Below, piece by piece: positions 21,813 to 34,357 of a stretch of 64,000 nt of DNA. The stretch covers positions 16,379-80,378 of the forward strand of contig BDDC01000118.1 in NCBI GenBank assembly GCA_001662425.1, read 5' to 3'. A model generated the notes under the pieces. That model was not told the origin of the DNA. It was given only the letters and a program-made list of their open reading frames with translations, and did not search any database. The translations under genes were made by a program, and so were the position numbers. Each line of letters opens with the position of its first letter. Position 1 is the first letter of the stretch. The stretch is from Chlamydomonas sphaeroides. Its lineage: Eukaryota; Chlorophyta; Chlorophyceae; Chlamydomonadales; Chlamydomonadaceae.

Positions 21813-23888
21813 ATGGCGCAATTGCATTCTGCCTTTGGGGGCCAGCTCCTAAGGCCCACCCAGCCGCCGTCCCGCCATCTTCCAGCGCCAGCCGCAAGCT
21901 CCTCCCGGACACTTGCGGGCCGCCCGCTCGTCCCCCAGAGCGCACCCAGCCCGCGCACCGCGCTGCCGCCTCCTCATGCCGTTGGCACTGGCCGTGAGAG
22001 CAGCGGCACCGGACGCGGCGAGAGCGCCGGCAGAGGCCGCGGCGAGGGCACCGGCAGGGGCCGCGGCTCGGGCCGCAGCAGCCGCGGCGGCGGTCGGGGC
22101 GCCAGCGGCGGCAGGGGTGGCCGCGGCGGCCGGGGCGGCCGCGGCGGGCCGCCTCGCCAGCGCGGCCCGCCGCGCAGCCGTGTTGACAATGATGGGCCAC
22201 GGATGGGGCTCGGCAACGACAGCCGCGACCTCATCGGCGAGGTGGAGGACGACGAGCGGCCGCCCTCGGCGGCGCCGCCGCGCGCCGCCGGGCCTGTGAC
22301 GGTCGGGCAGGTGCTGGAGCTTGAGTGCGCCCGCCTGGCGCTGGAAGGCAAGGTACGACAATGACCAGCAGTTTTGAGGGCGGTTGGCGGTTGGTGGCCG
22401 GGCGCCAGGGGTCCCGGCACCCGCACAGGGCCGGCGTGTCGTTGTGCCCAGGCCGGGCCGAAACTTCAGAGAACCCCTCTCTCCACGCAGCCGCGCCACG
22501 TCACCCTCGTCACCTGCTGTGCTCCCCTCCCCTCCCTTTCCCCTGCCGCTCCCCGGCCCCAGGGTGTGTGCCTGCTGCCGCCCTCCAACTACGTCCTGCT
22601 GGTGGAGCGCGCGCTGCCCGGGGAGGTGCTGCAGGCGGAGGTTACGCTGGTCAAGAAGGGTGAGCAGCGCCGCCGCGTGGGGCAGGCGCTGGGAGAAGGC
22701 AGGGAGGGGGGCAGAGGGAGGCAGGCAGCGCACCGAGAAGGGCTCGGGAGCTCGGCCAAGCGGCGGCAGGCGGTGGCAGAGCAGCAGCAACCCCTCGACA
22801 CGACCTCCAACCCGCCCGCCTCCCTCTACCGGCCCCCGCGCCCGCACGGCCCCCACCAGGCTACGCCGAGGCTCGCAAGCTGGCCACCCTTACGCCGCAC
22901 CGCCACGCTGTGGCTCCTCGCTGCCCCGCCTTCGGGCCCTGCGGCGGCTGCAGCCTGCAGAGCCTCGACTACCCGCAGCAGCTGGCGGAGAAGCGGAACC
23001 AGGCAGGGCCGGGGACTCCGATGGAAGGGGCTGGGGCCGGGGCCCGGTGTTTTGTGTGTTCGTGTATGTGTCAAGCGCGCCCCGCGCGGCACGCAACCGT
23101 GTGTGCGTTTCCTGAGGGGTTGCCGCCTGTAAAGAATGGCAGCACATGGGTCACATGATGACGTACCCCACACAAGCCCTGCGCCCACCGCGCCGCGCAA
23201 AAGGTTGCATCAGCCATGTGGGCCCGAGCACCTGGCACTAGAAGATTCCCGACGCGTCCGTAACACCAATGACACATCCGCCGCGCCGCGCAGATGGAGC
23301 AGACGCTGCGGCGCGTTGGGCGGCTTGGGTCGGTCCTGGAGGGTCTGGCGGCGGAGGCGCAGCAGGCCGGCGGCGGCGGGGCAGAGGCCGGGGCGGTGGT
23401 CAGCGGCGTGGCCCCGGCGGTGGGCTGCGGCCAGCCGTACGGCTACAGGAACAAGGTGCGCGGGCTGGGCGGGGGAGGTGAGGGGCACAGGGTATGCAGT
23501 GCAGCGTGCGGTGGGCAACGAGCGCTGTGGGCATAGTGGTCATGGAGGTGGTGACTGGAGGGGCGCAGTGGATCGGCGCCGACCGGAAGCAGGGATGCAG
23601 CTGGCCCCTGGCGACGGCTGGCGCCGGGGTTGCGCACGGACGCGCGGGAATGGGGGCAGCGCAGGGCAGGACAGTCAGCGAGCAAGGTGGGGCGGGCTGC
23701 CCCCTGCTGCCCATGCCCTTCCACTCACCCCTCCCCTTCCCTTTCCTTTCCCCTCCCCTCCCTACCCTTCCCTCCCTGCCTGCCCCCGCCCCCGCCAGAT
23801 GATGTTCCACTTCAGCTCCCGCACCTGGCTGCCGCCTGACGGCGCCGTGGACAGGTGCGCAGGGGGGCCCTCGGGGAGGGGCGGAGGG

Positions 23889-23933
<45 letters not shown>

Positions 23934-26900
23934 ACGTTGCCAAGGGACGGAGCGCAGGGACGGAGCGCAGGGACGGAGCGCAGGGACCGCATGGGGCTCC
24001 GCGGCAAGCAGCGGCGGTGGTGCGCGGTGCGTGCGGGCTGTTGCCTCGCCCCCACCCCTCGCCCCCTCATCCGACGCACCCGCTGCCCCGCTCCTCCCCC
24101 TGCCCCCTCATCCCCTCCCCACTCGCCCGCAGGCCCTCTCTTGGCCTGCTACGGCCGGGCACCGTGGACCTGGTGCTGCCCGTCACCAGCCACGGCTGCC
24201 ACCTGCAGGTGGGGGGCCACGGGGTGTGGAGAGGGGAGAGAGGGGAGGCACGTGGGCCGGGGGGGGGGGGTCGCGGGATGTGGCCTGCAGGNNNNNNNNN
24301 NNNNNNNNNNNNNNNNNNNNNNNNNNNNNNNNNNNNNNNNNNNNNNNNNNNNNNNNNNNNNNNNNNNNNNNNNNNNNNNNNNNNNNNNNNNNNNNNNNNN
24401 NNNNNNNNNNNNNNNNNNNNNNNNNNNNNNNNNNNNNNNNNNNNNNNNNNNNNNNNNNNNNNNNNNNNNNNNNNNNNNNNNNNNNNNNNNNNNNNNNNNN
24501 NNNNNNNNNNNNNNNNNNNNNNNNNNNNNNNNNNNNNNNNNNNNNNNNNNNNNNNNNNNNNNNNNNNNNNNNNNNNNNNNNNNNNNNNNNNNNNNNNNNN
24601 NNNNNCGCGGGATGTGGCCTGCAGGCGGGGGCCCGCTGCGTGATGTGAAGTCGCGTTCTGCACGCGCTGACACTCCTCTCACACCGAGCCCCCGTGTTTA
24701 GGGCTCTGCACCTCGGTCCACCCCCGCCCTCCCGCTAACCCCCCGGCCGCAGTCCTCTGACGCCAACACGCTGCTGGCGCGGGCCGAGCAGCTGCTGGCG
24801 CAGAAGGGGCTGCTGCCGTACAACGACAAGTCGGGCAGGGTGAGGGCCTGGGCGGGGGCGGCTGGCGGCCTGGGGCGAATCCCTCCCTCAGCAGCCTGCT
24901 GCGCTGCGCGCTCAGGTATCCCAGGCGGGGACGAAGGCCCATGGCCTCTGGGGCCTGACACTCGCGCCCCCTTGGGCGGCTTGCGTGCAGAGACCAGGGC
25001 CCAGGGGGCGACGCGGGGCCGGCGCGGGTGCCCCCTGCTGAGGCGCCCAGCCGTGCCAAACCCAGTCCCTGGCCCTCCGCCCTCTTCCGCCCCCCGGCAG
25101 GGCTGCCTAAAGCACCTGGTCATTCGCAGCGGCAGCGGACAGCCTTCGGATGCCAGCGGCAGTGGCAGCGGCAAGGACAAGGGCAAGGGCAAGGCCGCGC
25201 CGCAGCAGGCGCAGGGCGGCGGCCCCGAGTACCTGGTGTCGCTGGGGGTGGTGGCGGGCAAGACGGCCACGGCGGCGGCGGGGCCGCTGCAGGAGGTGGC
25301 GGCGGCGCTGGGCGCCGAGTTCCCGCGCCTGGTGAGGGGAGGGGCGGGCAGGGCCGGGTGTGTGCTGGGGCTGGGGTGGGGTGGGGGCCGGCGGGGAGGT
25401 GGCGTGGTGTCTGTGGCGGGGAAGCACGGGAAGCCGGGTGCGCAAGGGGGCGGGTGAGCCCCCCGGGCGCATTTGGTTTGGGGAGGGGCAAGGTGCACCG
25501 CCGCAGGTGCCGACGGCCGCGCGCCCACGTCGCCATTCCCCTGCCCTTGCCCTGCCTCCCCTGCATCTGCCCGTCTTTCCCCCGCCACCCAGCGCGGTGT
25601 GGTGCTGCAGACCGTGGCGCCGCCCGCACCGCTGCCGCGCAGCGCCGCCGCCCAGGCCGCGGCGGCCGCTAACCGGGAGCGCCGCGCGGACGCGTACAGC
25701 CGGCGCAGCCGCGACGGGCCCGCCGCCCCCGCCGCCGCCGAGGAGAAGGAGGAGGAGGAGGACGACGAGGGCTCCGGCCCCGTGACTGTGCTGTACGGCG
25801 TGCCGTACATTCACGACACGCTCGGCCAGCTGTCGTACCGGATCTCGCCGGGCAGCTTCTTCCAGACCAACAGCGCCCAGGTAGGCCTCGCAGCTGCATC
25901 TTCGCTTGACGCATGGCATCGTGGCCTTCGCTGCGGCTCCACGCGGCGACGTCGCGTTGCATGGGCATAGTTGGCTGGGCACGGACCCGCTCGTCGCCCT
26001 CCTGCCTCCCAGGCTGAGGTACTGTACGACATTGTACGGCGCAGTGCCGGGCTGCGCCGTACGGACACGCTGCTGGACCTGTACTGCGGCACGGGCGCCA
26101 TCGGGCTCAGCCTGGCCGCTGACTGCCGCAGGGTGGTGGGCGTGGAGGTCGTGGGTGAGTGGTCGGGTAGCCGTGTGCCACATACACACACATACACACA
26201 GGGTACTTGTACTTATTTCTGAACACACGGGCATATTATTATTACGAACACACGGGCATATGTTGATTATTACGAACACACGCGCGCCCCCATCATTGCT
26301 GCCAGCGACCCGGCCCATGCCCGATCATCGGCCGCTCACAACCCTTGCTGACAGCCGGCTCCTCCACCACCACCCGTGCCACCGCCGCCCGCCGCCAGAC
26401 TCTGCCGTCAACGACGCGCGCCTCAACGCCGCCACCAACGGCGTCCGCAACGCCACCTTCATTGCCGCCGACGCCGACCGCGGCCTGGCGGAGCAGCTGG
26501 CGGCGCTGCGCGACGCCGCCGCCGCGCCCGGCGGCGCCGACGGCTGGCCAGCAGCCATCGGGTGCGCTGGAGCCCGGCTCGGTCCCCGGCTGCATCCTGA
26601 TGGTGTCTTATCACCACAGCGGCTGCAACCCACCCCGCGTCGGGTGCCCCAACTGATAGCTTACTGTCTCACTGCTGACATGCGCCGCAGGCCGGACCCC
26701 GCCGTCGCCGCCGCTGCGGCCGCCTCCGCCGCCGTCTCGGCCACCGCCGCCGCCGCCGCCGCCGCGCTGCGGCCCGACGTGGTAGTCGTGGACCCGGCGC
26801 GGGGCGGGCTGTCGGCGCAGGCGGCGGCCTTCCTGGCGAACTGCGGCGCGCGGCGGGTGATCTACGTGTCGTGTAACGTGGCCACACAGGTGGGGTGGAG

Positions 26901-27598
26901 GACGCCGGGGCGGAGGGGGCAGGACGGGGTGGCGGTGGGTGGGCTGTGTACGGCGTGCGTGCCAGGGCGGGGCGGGCGAGGCGGGGCGGTGCCAGGGGGT
27001 GTAGTTGGAGAGGAGAAGCATGGACGCGAACAAACAAACAAGGGGTGTGTACCGGTACCTCCCCTGGGTTGGGTGCTGTCTCGCGGCGTGGCATGGGGCG
27101 TGGGCCCAGCGCCAGCGCCAGCTTGCGTGGCGCAGCCCCTCACGGCCCCGCGCTGGCGGCCCGCACTGCCCCGCTCCTCCGCCCGTCTGCCCGCAGGCCC
27201 GCGACCTGGACCGCCTCGTCAACAGCCCCGCGGGTGCGCGTTGGCTGTCGGGGCCGGGACGATGGGGGCAGATGGCGGTGGGGCCACTGGTACTGAAGGT
27301 GCTGCGGCTGGCAAGGGGCGGGGGGTGCGGGCGGGGCGCCGAAGGCTGGCGCCAACGTGGCGGAGGTGATACGGCCCCTCCAGGTGTCTTGCAGGCAGCC
27401 GTAGAGAGACCCCAGCAGCAGCCCGACCGCACCGCCCCACGCCCTGAACGTGCCCCGCTGCCGCGCCTCGCCCCACGCCCCCCCCCGGCCGCAGGCGGCG
27501 GCGCGGGCCCCTTCCGCCTGCTGTCGGTGACGCCCGTGGACATGTTCCCGCATACCGATCACTGCGAGAGCGTGGCGGTGCTGGAGCGGAAGGCGTGA
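21813..27598 (+). CDS. RNA 5-methyluridine methyltransferase (RlmD/TrmA/TRM2 family)
   Basis: SAM-dependent enzyme that methylates C5 of a uridine in rRNA or tRNA. Fourteen exons: 21813-22352, 22563-22659, 22860-23002, 23294-23455, 23799-23854, 24133-24208, 24753-24839, 25101-25331, 25593-25880, 26013-26154, 26399-26561, 26691-26889, 27197-27233 and 27495-27598 (774 residues). The first exon gives a possible transit peptide and an RGG-rich stretch (GGRGGRGGRGGRGG). A TRAM-like segment follows. Fe-S ligands are C234, C240 and C243 (CPAFGPCGGCSLQ), with a fourth at C355 (SHGCHLQ). SAM motif is LDLYCGTGAIGL (~581-592), then DPARGGL. The catalytic nucleophile is C723 in YVSCNVAT, and the general base is E765 in DHCESVAVLE. 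Insertions rich in Gly/Lys (exon 8) and Ala/Glu (exon 9) interrupt the domain. Intron 3 needs a GC donor. The N gap falls in intron 6 and appears not to remove coding sequence. Confidence 0.9.
23887..23985 (+). repeat. GGCA microsatellite and adjoining 13-bp tandem repeat
   Basis: About 11 GGCA units (23887-23930), then three copies of a 13-bp unit CAGGGACGGAGCG (ending near 23985). Both lie in intron 5 of the RNA methyltransferase gene. Confidence 0.85.
24292..24605. other. Assembly gap (314 N) flanked by a direct repeat
   Basis: Undetermined bases inside intron 6 of the RNA methyltransferase gene. The 20 bases immediately before it (24272-24291) and after it (24606-24625) are the same, starting CGCGGGATG and ending CTGCAGG. 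This points to an unresolved tandem repeat. Confidence 0.9.
26221..26283 (+). repeat. GAACACACG intronic repeat cluster
   Basis: Three copies of GAACACACG within 63 bp, two of them extended to GAACACACGGGCATAT, separated by ATTATTAC-type AT-rich linkers. It lies in intron 10 of the RNA methyltransferase gene and is unusually AT-rich for the window. The 19-mer at 26265-26283 recurs at 50836-50854. Confidence 0.85.
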
Positions 27599-27714
27599 GC
27601 GAGCCTCCGCCGGCAGCCGGGCTGCGGCCGCCGAAAGCGGGCCGGGCGCCTGGACGAGCACAGAAAGCCGGGATTGGGCGCAGACCCCCTCAGCGCAAGG
27701 CATGGCCCTTTCAC

Positions 27715-27719
27715 TGTAA
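27715..27719 (+). terminator. Polyadenylation signal TGTAA
   Basis: TGTAA about 117 nt past the RNA methyltransferase stop. Confidence 0.4.
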
Positions 27720-29217
27720 GACCAGCGTGGAAGTCAGTGGATGGTACCTGAGACACCCACAAGACATGGCCCTGCCACGTGGGGCTGCTCTTGCTGTGGG
27801 TGGAGGGGCGCTGCGGCACCCTGCACAGGGGCCGGGCACGCGACGGCCCCGGGGAAGCCGCGACGGAGGGTGGGTTGGGCGGCGAGGCTGCTGCAGCTGG
27901 CCGCTGACCGGAGCCATGACCGGTCAGGAAGGGGCCTTGGCGGCTGGAAGGCAAGCGTCACGTCCGGCACCGTTCGCATGGGGCCCCGGGGCGTAGCTGT
28001 GAACGCAGCGCCTCCGGCGAGCACCACATGGCGGCGGGAGGCGGCAGGGAGCAGGGGAGTCACGTGGGGTTGTGGGTTCCGGCAATCGCAGTGCGGGGCG
28101 GGGCGCACGAGGGGCCTTGGGGCAGCGGCCCTCGTGGGGCTAGGAGGGCGCCTGGTGGTGCGGGTCGGGGCGCCGGTGACTAGCTGCGCGTGCGCCGGGC
28201 GTTGTGAGCGCCGGAATCGGATGGTTCGGGGGTCTAAGCCTCGCTGGTTATCATTTGCAGGCCTCGTCGCAATTGGGGGGCCCAGGAGGCCCCAGGAGGG
28301 GCCGGGGCTTGCAGTGTGCCGCCTCCAGCGCATGCGTTGTGGAGGGCCTAGTGGCACTATGTTCGAGGAGGCCCGACTTCAAACATGTGCCATCGCCCTA
28401 GCGGTTGGGCAATGCCTTTAATCAGCAGTACGACCGAGGCCTGGTCTTCCATTGCATGGGTCACTCCAGCGAGCGGGCGCTTGATACCACGGACGTCATA
28501 GCGCTGTCCAGTACTTGGCGTCGGCGTGCTTCTGGTTGCACGGTATGGGTCACAGTTGCTATCATCATGCGTGTTACGGGCGAATAGGAAGAAAAGTAGA
28601 GTCAGACATGGTTCATGCACGACACACGGTGCCTGGGGGGAAACGGCGGGTGAAGCTCCGGGGCCGGTCGTGTCGATGCTCAGCCAGGCACCAAAGCAGC
28701 TAATCATGCTTGCGAATGCGTTAATTGTAACAAATTGTAGTCTGTTCTTGCGTGGTGCCTGGGTGGTAGCCCCGTCGGTTCCTCGGTCCCCGCCGTCTGC
28801 ATTCCACAGGCTCATCCTCAGCTCTGTGTCACTGCTCAACCCAATTGCACCTCTGAGCAATTCACTGCACTGGCTACTACCACGTGAGCTCCACTGAGCA
28901 GCAGGCGCACTGCGAGCCGCTCCTGCTACCCGAATTTGCTCTCCTTTAGCTTAGCACGTAGCTGCCGGCTCTCCCCAGCCGCGCCTTGCCTTGTGTGCAT
29001 CGCACCGAATTGTAGGCCAGCTTGTCGAGACGCTCGTGTTGGCGTTAAAAAGCAAGCATTTCGGCGCACTACTTGCAGCCAGCCTGAGAATGGGTGGCAC
29101 TTGATTACAGCCTCATCAGCTGCTTACCTGGGCCACGCCTGGTGCCGCTGGGCGTCGGCGGCAGCACCAGCACCGCAGTCAGTGAGGGCTTTTGGGCCGA
29201 CAGCCGGCTTCGCACGA
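27720..29217. other. No gene recognised
   Basis: Between the RNA methyltransferase and the OPR-type gene. GC content falls after about 28.4 kb. Frames on both strands lack recognisable domains; no tRNA-like structure could be assembled. The right end should carry the OPR gene promoter and 5' UTR. Confidence 0.45.
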
Positions 29218-32200
29218 ATGCATCGGCAATGCTTGCAACGTCAGGCTAGCCGAGCAGGGCCGGCTAATGTGGCGGCCAGGTGAGCCAAAGTGGGTCGGGC
29301 CAAATTACGGTGAGCACGGTGCGACGGCAGTTCAATACCTTCACGCAGAGGCTCGATTGCTTCGGCTTACGCACCTTCATGTGGGAGAGGTGGCACAGCA
29401 AGCACAAGCGGCCGCGGGCAATGTGCCTTAGCGCCGGCTCACGGCGTGCGCCAAGCGGGGCGTGGCAGCCCCAACCACGCGGCTGTAGTGCAGTCTGGTG
29501 AGGCATTGTTACACGAAACTGAAGGCTTGCCGTGGCTAGGACGCCTGCGACGCTTGGCGTGCTCTGCACAGGCGGCCTTGCCAACGACCTCGAGGAGGAA
29601 GTCCCTCTTACGCCCAGGCGCTTGCACAACCGCCGCATAAAAAGGTACGTTAGCTCGTCCAAGCCAACAGCTCGCGTCTTCGCTCTGTGCGCTAACCCGA
29701 CCTTGCATGTCGCTCGCAGCTGCGAATCCCTGGCGCAGCTCGCGAACCTGGTGATTGAAGATGTCAGCAGCTTTGATCAGGCGAACGTCTCACACGCGCT
29801 GGGTCGCCTGGCGCGGTTGTACAAGAGCCGGCGGGGCCGCTTGCCTCGCGGCGACGGCGAGCTGCTCCGCACGCAAGCCGAGGTCAAACCCGCTGTGGAG
29901 GCCCTCACGCGGCGCATGCACACGCTCATCGGCACCTACGACACCTGGGGCATGACGTCGTCGCTATGGGCATACGCGCAGCTGGGCTGGGACCACGACG
30001 AGGCAGCCCTGCGCGCGCTTTGCGACATCGCCCGCGAAGCGGTGCCCCTCTTTAAGCCAGCTGACTGCGCCAACGCCGTCGTGGCGTTTGCGCAGCTGGA
30101 CTTCACGCACGAGGAGCTCCTGCGCTCCATCGTCACGGTACGCCGCCAGCGGGCGCCCGCGCTCCACCGCCGCCAGCCTCTGCCGCACGGCGGCCCCGCC
30201 TCCTCATGCGCCGCCCAGGCAGGCACACGAACCCTCGGTGCTCGTTCCCCGCCCTCCCCCTCGCAGACCACCCTGGACACGCTCGAGGACTTCAGCCCCG
30301 GCGAGGTGGCGCAGCTGCTGTGGGGCTTCGGCCGCCTGGGCTGCCACCCCGGCGCGCCCTGCCTGGCTGAGATGGTGGACACGGTGCAATGGCGCGTGCA
30401 GAGCTACAGCACAAAGGTACGGCACCGCTGCCGGCGCTTTGCTGCGCTGGGCGCCTGGCGTGCTTTGGCGCGGCAGTCCGCAGCGGCTCCCCAGCGCTGC
30501 TGTCTGGTGCTCGGCCACTTCAACCCCAGTACGCCTGGCTTGGGGCCTTGCCCTGTCTCGCACGTGCGTCGGCGGCGCCTCCGACAGCCTCCTCCGGCCC
30601 TGGTCACGCTGCCCCTCGCCACACCCGCAGGAGCTGTGCCTGGTGCTGTGGTCGCTGGCGCGGCTCGGCTGCCGGCCGCCGCCTCGCTTCCTGCGTGAGG
30701 TGGAGAGCTGCCTGCTGTCGCGCCTGCCGCACAGCGCGCCGGGGGACGTGTGCGTCGCGGTGTGGGCCTTCTCGCGGCTGCGGTACAAGGTGCGCCAGGG
30801 CCTCCGGGGCGAGTCGCAGGCCGGCACCGCAAGGGCACCGCAGGCTGGCAGGCACCCTCGCCAGCTGGCAGGCGGCAGCAGCAGCATGCGCAGCAGCGAG
30901 CCGGAGGCAGCCAGCTGCGAGGCGCACGCAGGCAGGCGGACTGGCATTGGAAGGCCGGCGAGACAGCAGGACCCCGGAGCTCGGACGGGGCCGTCACCGT
31001 CGCAGCGGAGGTCGTGCACGGGGCTGCGGACAGCGGCGCGGACGATCAGGGTCGGAGCCATGGCGACCTGAGGCAGCAGGTCGCAGGCGGGGCAGCAGAG
31101 CTGGGCTGCAGCCCCGTGCCGGCGACGTCTGTCGCAGGCGCTCGCTGCCTGCACGGCGCGCTCTGACCAAGCACCCCGTGCCGCACACGGCTCAGCCGCC
31201 AGGTCCTGGGTTGCGCACACAGAAGCCCTCTCGCGCAGGCGCAGCGTGGCCGTGCCAGCGCATCGCTCAGCGCGTGTTCGGACCGGCCCCTGGCAGCGGC
31301 CTCCGCAGCCTCAGCCTAGCTCAGCGGCACGCAAACACACATGCATGCGCCTGCCCCACCACCTCGCGCCCCGCCTGCCTGCCAACCCGCCCTCGACGGG
31401 CATGGCCAACCAGGGCACGCGGCAGCCGTCTGCTTGTGCCACGTGCGGACGCACGCACGCACGCCGCCGCCCCACGGCATGCCCACCCGCTCTCCCGGCC
31501 TGCCTCTGCCCCTCCTCCCTCCCCTCAGGCTGTGCGGCTGCTGGACGAGGCGCCCGGCGTGCTGGGGCCCCAACTGCACAGCTGCTCCAGCAGGGAGCTG
31601 ATTGGACTCATCACCGGCTTCGCCACCAGCCACCATTACCACAAGGTGGGCAGCGAGGGAGGGCGGGCTTGCACCACCAGGCCGGGCACCGATGGCGCCA
31701 AGGGGCTGCACCGCGGCTCGCCTTTAATGGCCGGCTCGGGCGCGCTCCGGCTGGCATGCTGCTACCAGCACCCGTCGCCAGGCGGCCACGCCAACCAGCA
31801 TCTCTGGGGTCGGGGGGCCGTGTCTCTCCCTGTGATACCCCAGCACTGGTGCTGATGCGGGCTGGCATGCGTTTGCGACCTCAGCTGCCCATCTGTGCCG
31901 CCACCTAATGACCGCTGGCCGCGCCTCACCTCACCTTCTCTTGCCCGCAGGTCCTGCTTGACGAGGTGGCCGAGGTGCTGCTGACGCGGCTTGAGGCGCT
32001 GACGTCGCACGAGGTGGCCGCCGCGCTGTGGTGCTACGGCGTCTTCCACCACCGCCCCGCCTCGCCCGAGTTCAGCCGGGCCATGGCCACCTGCCTCTAC
32101 AACCGCATGCCCAGCTTCGCGCCGCAGGCGAGTGCTGTGGGCGCGGGAAGGGCGGGACGGGCAGCGCGACCTCTTGGCGGGGCGGGCGCAGGGCCTTGCC

Positions 32201-34357
32201 AGAGCGGCGATCTCAGCCACCAAGCCTCGCTGCCTGCTGACCGTCCGTTGCGTTGCCCTTCTGCGGCCCTGCCCACACTCCCTCCCCGCTCCCTGCAGGG
32301 CCTGGCCATGATCGCCAAGGCGCTGGCGCAGCTGCAGTGGCGGAGCGAGCCGGTGCTGGCGGAGCTGGTGATGGCGGCGGAGGCCAAGATCCAGGGCTTC
32401 AAGTGGGTCGCGTTGCTGGGTGGCGGCAGCGGGCGTCGTGTGTTAGCACGCACGCACGGAAGCAAACCGCGAGCAGTAGTCCAGGGGCAGGAGGGGCGCG
32501 GCCAGGAGTGAGAAAGCAGCGTCCCGGGCCCTGACACCAAGTAGCCTGCGCAGCAATGAGCCATGGTTGCAGCGGCCGCTGTGTTGCCAGCGCAGAACGC
32601 AGCGCCGCGCTTCCCAGGCCTCTGACGCGCCGCGCCGTTCCCCTGCGCCCCCGTGTCTGTCCCTGCCGCCTCCAGGCCGCTGGAGATGTCGCAGCTGCTG
32701 TGGGGCCTGACGCAGCTGCAGTGCCGCGAGCTGTCGGTGTGCTACGCGGTGGTGCGCCGCTGCATCGCTATACTCAAGGTGCGTGTAAGGGGCGCGGAGG
32801 GGCTGGCGCGATGACGGGCTGGGGCCAGAGGGGCTATGGTGCAAGCGCCGTGATAGGAGGCGGCGCGCTCGTAGCTTGAAGGCCAAAGGGTGGCGGTGCG
32901 CTGCGGCTGCAGCCCGACAGTGTCGGCGGGCTGTCCACGGGGCTCGAAGAAATGGGTGCAGTGCAGGGCAGGGCAGTGGGGGCGTGCTGGCCCTGACCCT
33001 GGTAGGGGGAAAGCTCCATGGGCGCTCCTCCATGCACGCGGTGCGGGGACAGATCCCAGCCGCCGTTGTCGCGTTGGTTGCTGGGCCGCCTGGGCGGTAG
33101 CAGCGCCAGCAGGGGCTGTGGCAGGTCGAGGGCTGCAGTTTGGGCGCGGTACTGGGTTGGTTGGGGCCAGGCGCGGGTGGCGGTGCAGGTGGGCGGTGGA
33201 GGCGGCGGCAGGGGCCCGTGGTGCCTGCTACAGACCCCGCCGGCTGCCTCGATCGCCCTCCTGCACGGCTGGCTCGAGCTCCCCACCCCCGGCTGGGGAC
33301 AGCAAAGGCACAGCTTGGGGGGCGTGGTACTAGGCACGCGGCGAGCACGACGCTCACCCAGCTGGCACACGCACCAGGTGCTGACCATCCGCCGTCGTCC
33401 CGCCGCCGGCCCCGACTGCTGAACCCAGCTCCCCACCTTACCTCCTCCCTCCCTCTCCCTTCCGTTCGCTCCTGCCAGGACCCTCGGCACCCGCACTACC
33501 GCACCATGTGCAACTACCGCGTCGTCAACTCGGTGCTGGGCAGCTGCCAGGTGCTGGGCTACGTGCCCTGGACGCTGGTGGACTTCGCCGAGAGCCGCGG
33601 CATCCGAGTGCGCCAGCCCGACAACCTGGCTAGCAGGGACGACGAGGACGACGCACTGGCGCTGGGGCCGGGCGGCCCGGGCGCGGCGGTGGCGGACGAG
33701 GGGCAGCCGGAGCGCGCGGTGGAGGAGGCGGAGGACGAGGGCGCTGGGGAAGTGGTGGCGGAGGTGGAGGCGCGTGGCGATGGCGTGGAGCGGCGGCGCG
33801 GCGGCCGGCACGGCGAGTGGGTGGAGAGCGGCGCCGAGGAGCAGGCGCACGAGGCGGCGCGGGCGGCGTTCCGGCCGCCGCCGGTGGAGCTGACCTTGGA
33901 GGATGCGGCGGCGATCGCCGCCGCCGCCGGGGCGGCAGCGGACGGCGAGCAGCCGCCGCCGTCGGCGCCGGTGCCGGGCACCAAGACTCTGACGCCGCGC
34001 CCTCGCATTCCGGCTGGCCAGCAGCCGCTGGGCTCCCGCGGCGCGGTCTCAGTCTCGGCGGCAGCCAACTACCGCCAGGCCGCGCCCGCCGCCGCCGCCA
34101 GGTCCAACGGCGCCACGAACGGCCTCCACGGCCACGCCGCCGACGAGTTGAATGGCCACCACGATGGCGACGCCGCCGCCAGCTCGGGGCCGTCAGCGTC
34201 ACTGCAGCAGCTGGCGCAGGGCATGGAGGTGCCGCCGGAGAGCCCGCTGGGGCTGGCGCTGAACGGCAACGGCGGCGCGCCGAGGGTGGTGATGCTGGAG
34301 CGGCCGCCCTTCACGTCGCCGCCGCCGCCGGCCGCCACGGCACATGCGGCACGGTGA
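29218..34357 (+). CDS. Octotricopeptide-repeat-like (OPR/RAP-type) protein
   Basis: Probably an organelle RNA-binding factor; OPR proteins of green algae stabilise or activate specific chloroplast or mitochondrial transcripts. Secure exons: 29720-30137, 30267-30416, 30631-30789, 31529-31645, 31951-32127, 32299-32402, 32676-32778 and 33479-34357. Tentative 5' exons: 29218-29279 (ATG, then a basic Ser/Ala/Arg leader MHRQCLQRQASRAGPANVAA) and 29618-29644, both phase-compatible (731 residues in all). Repeat cores follow one another: LWAYAQLGW, VVAFAQLDF, LLWGFGRLG, VLWSLARLG, VWAFSRLRY, ALWCYGVFHH, AKALAQLQW and LLWGLTQLQ. One repeat falls on almost every exon. No C-terminal RAP domain is present; the last ~260 residues are acidic or Ala-rich low complexity. 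The intron after 32127 uses a GC donor. Leader and role are inferred; the repeat family is clear. Confidence 0.75.
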
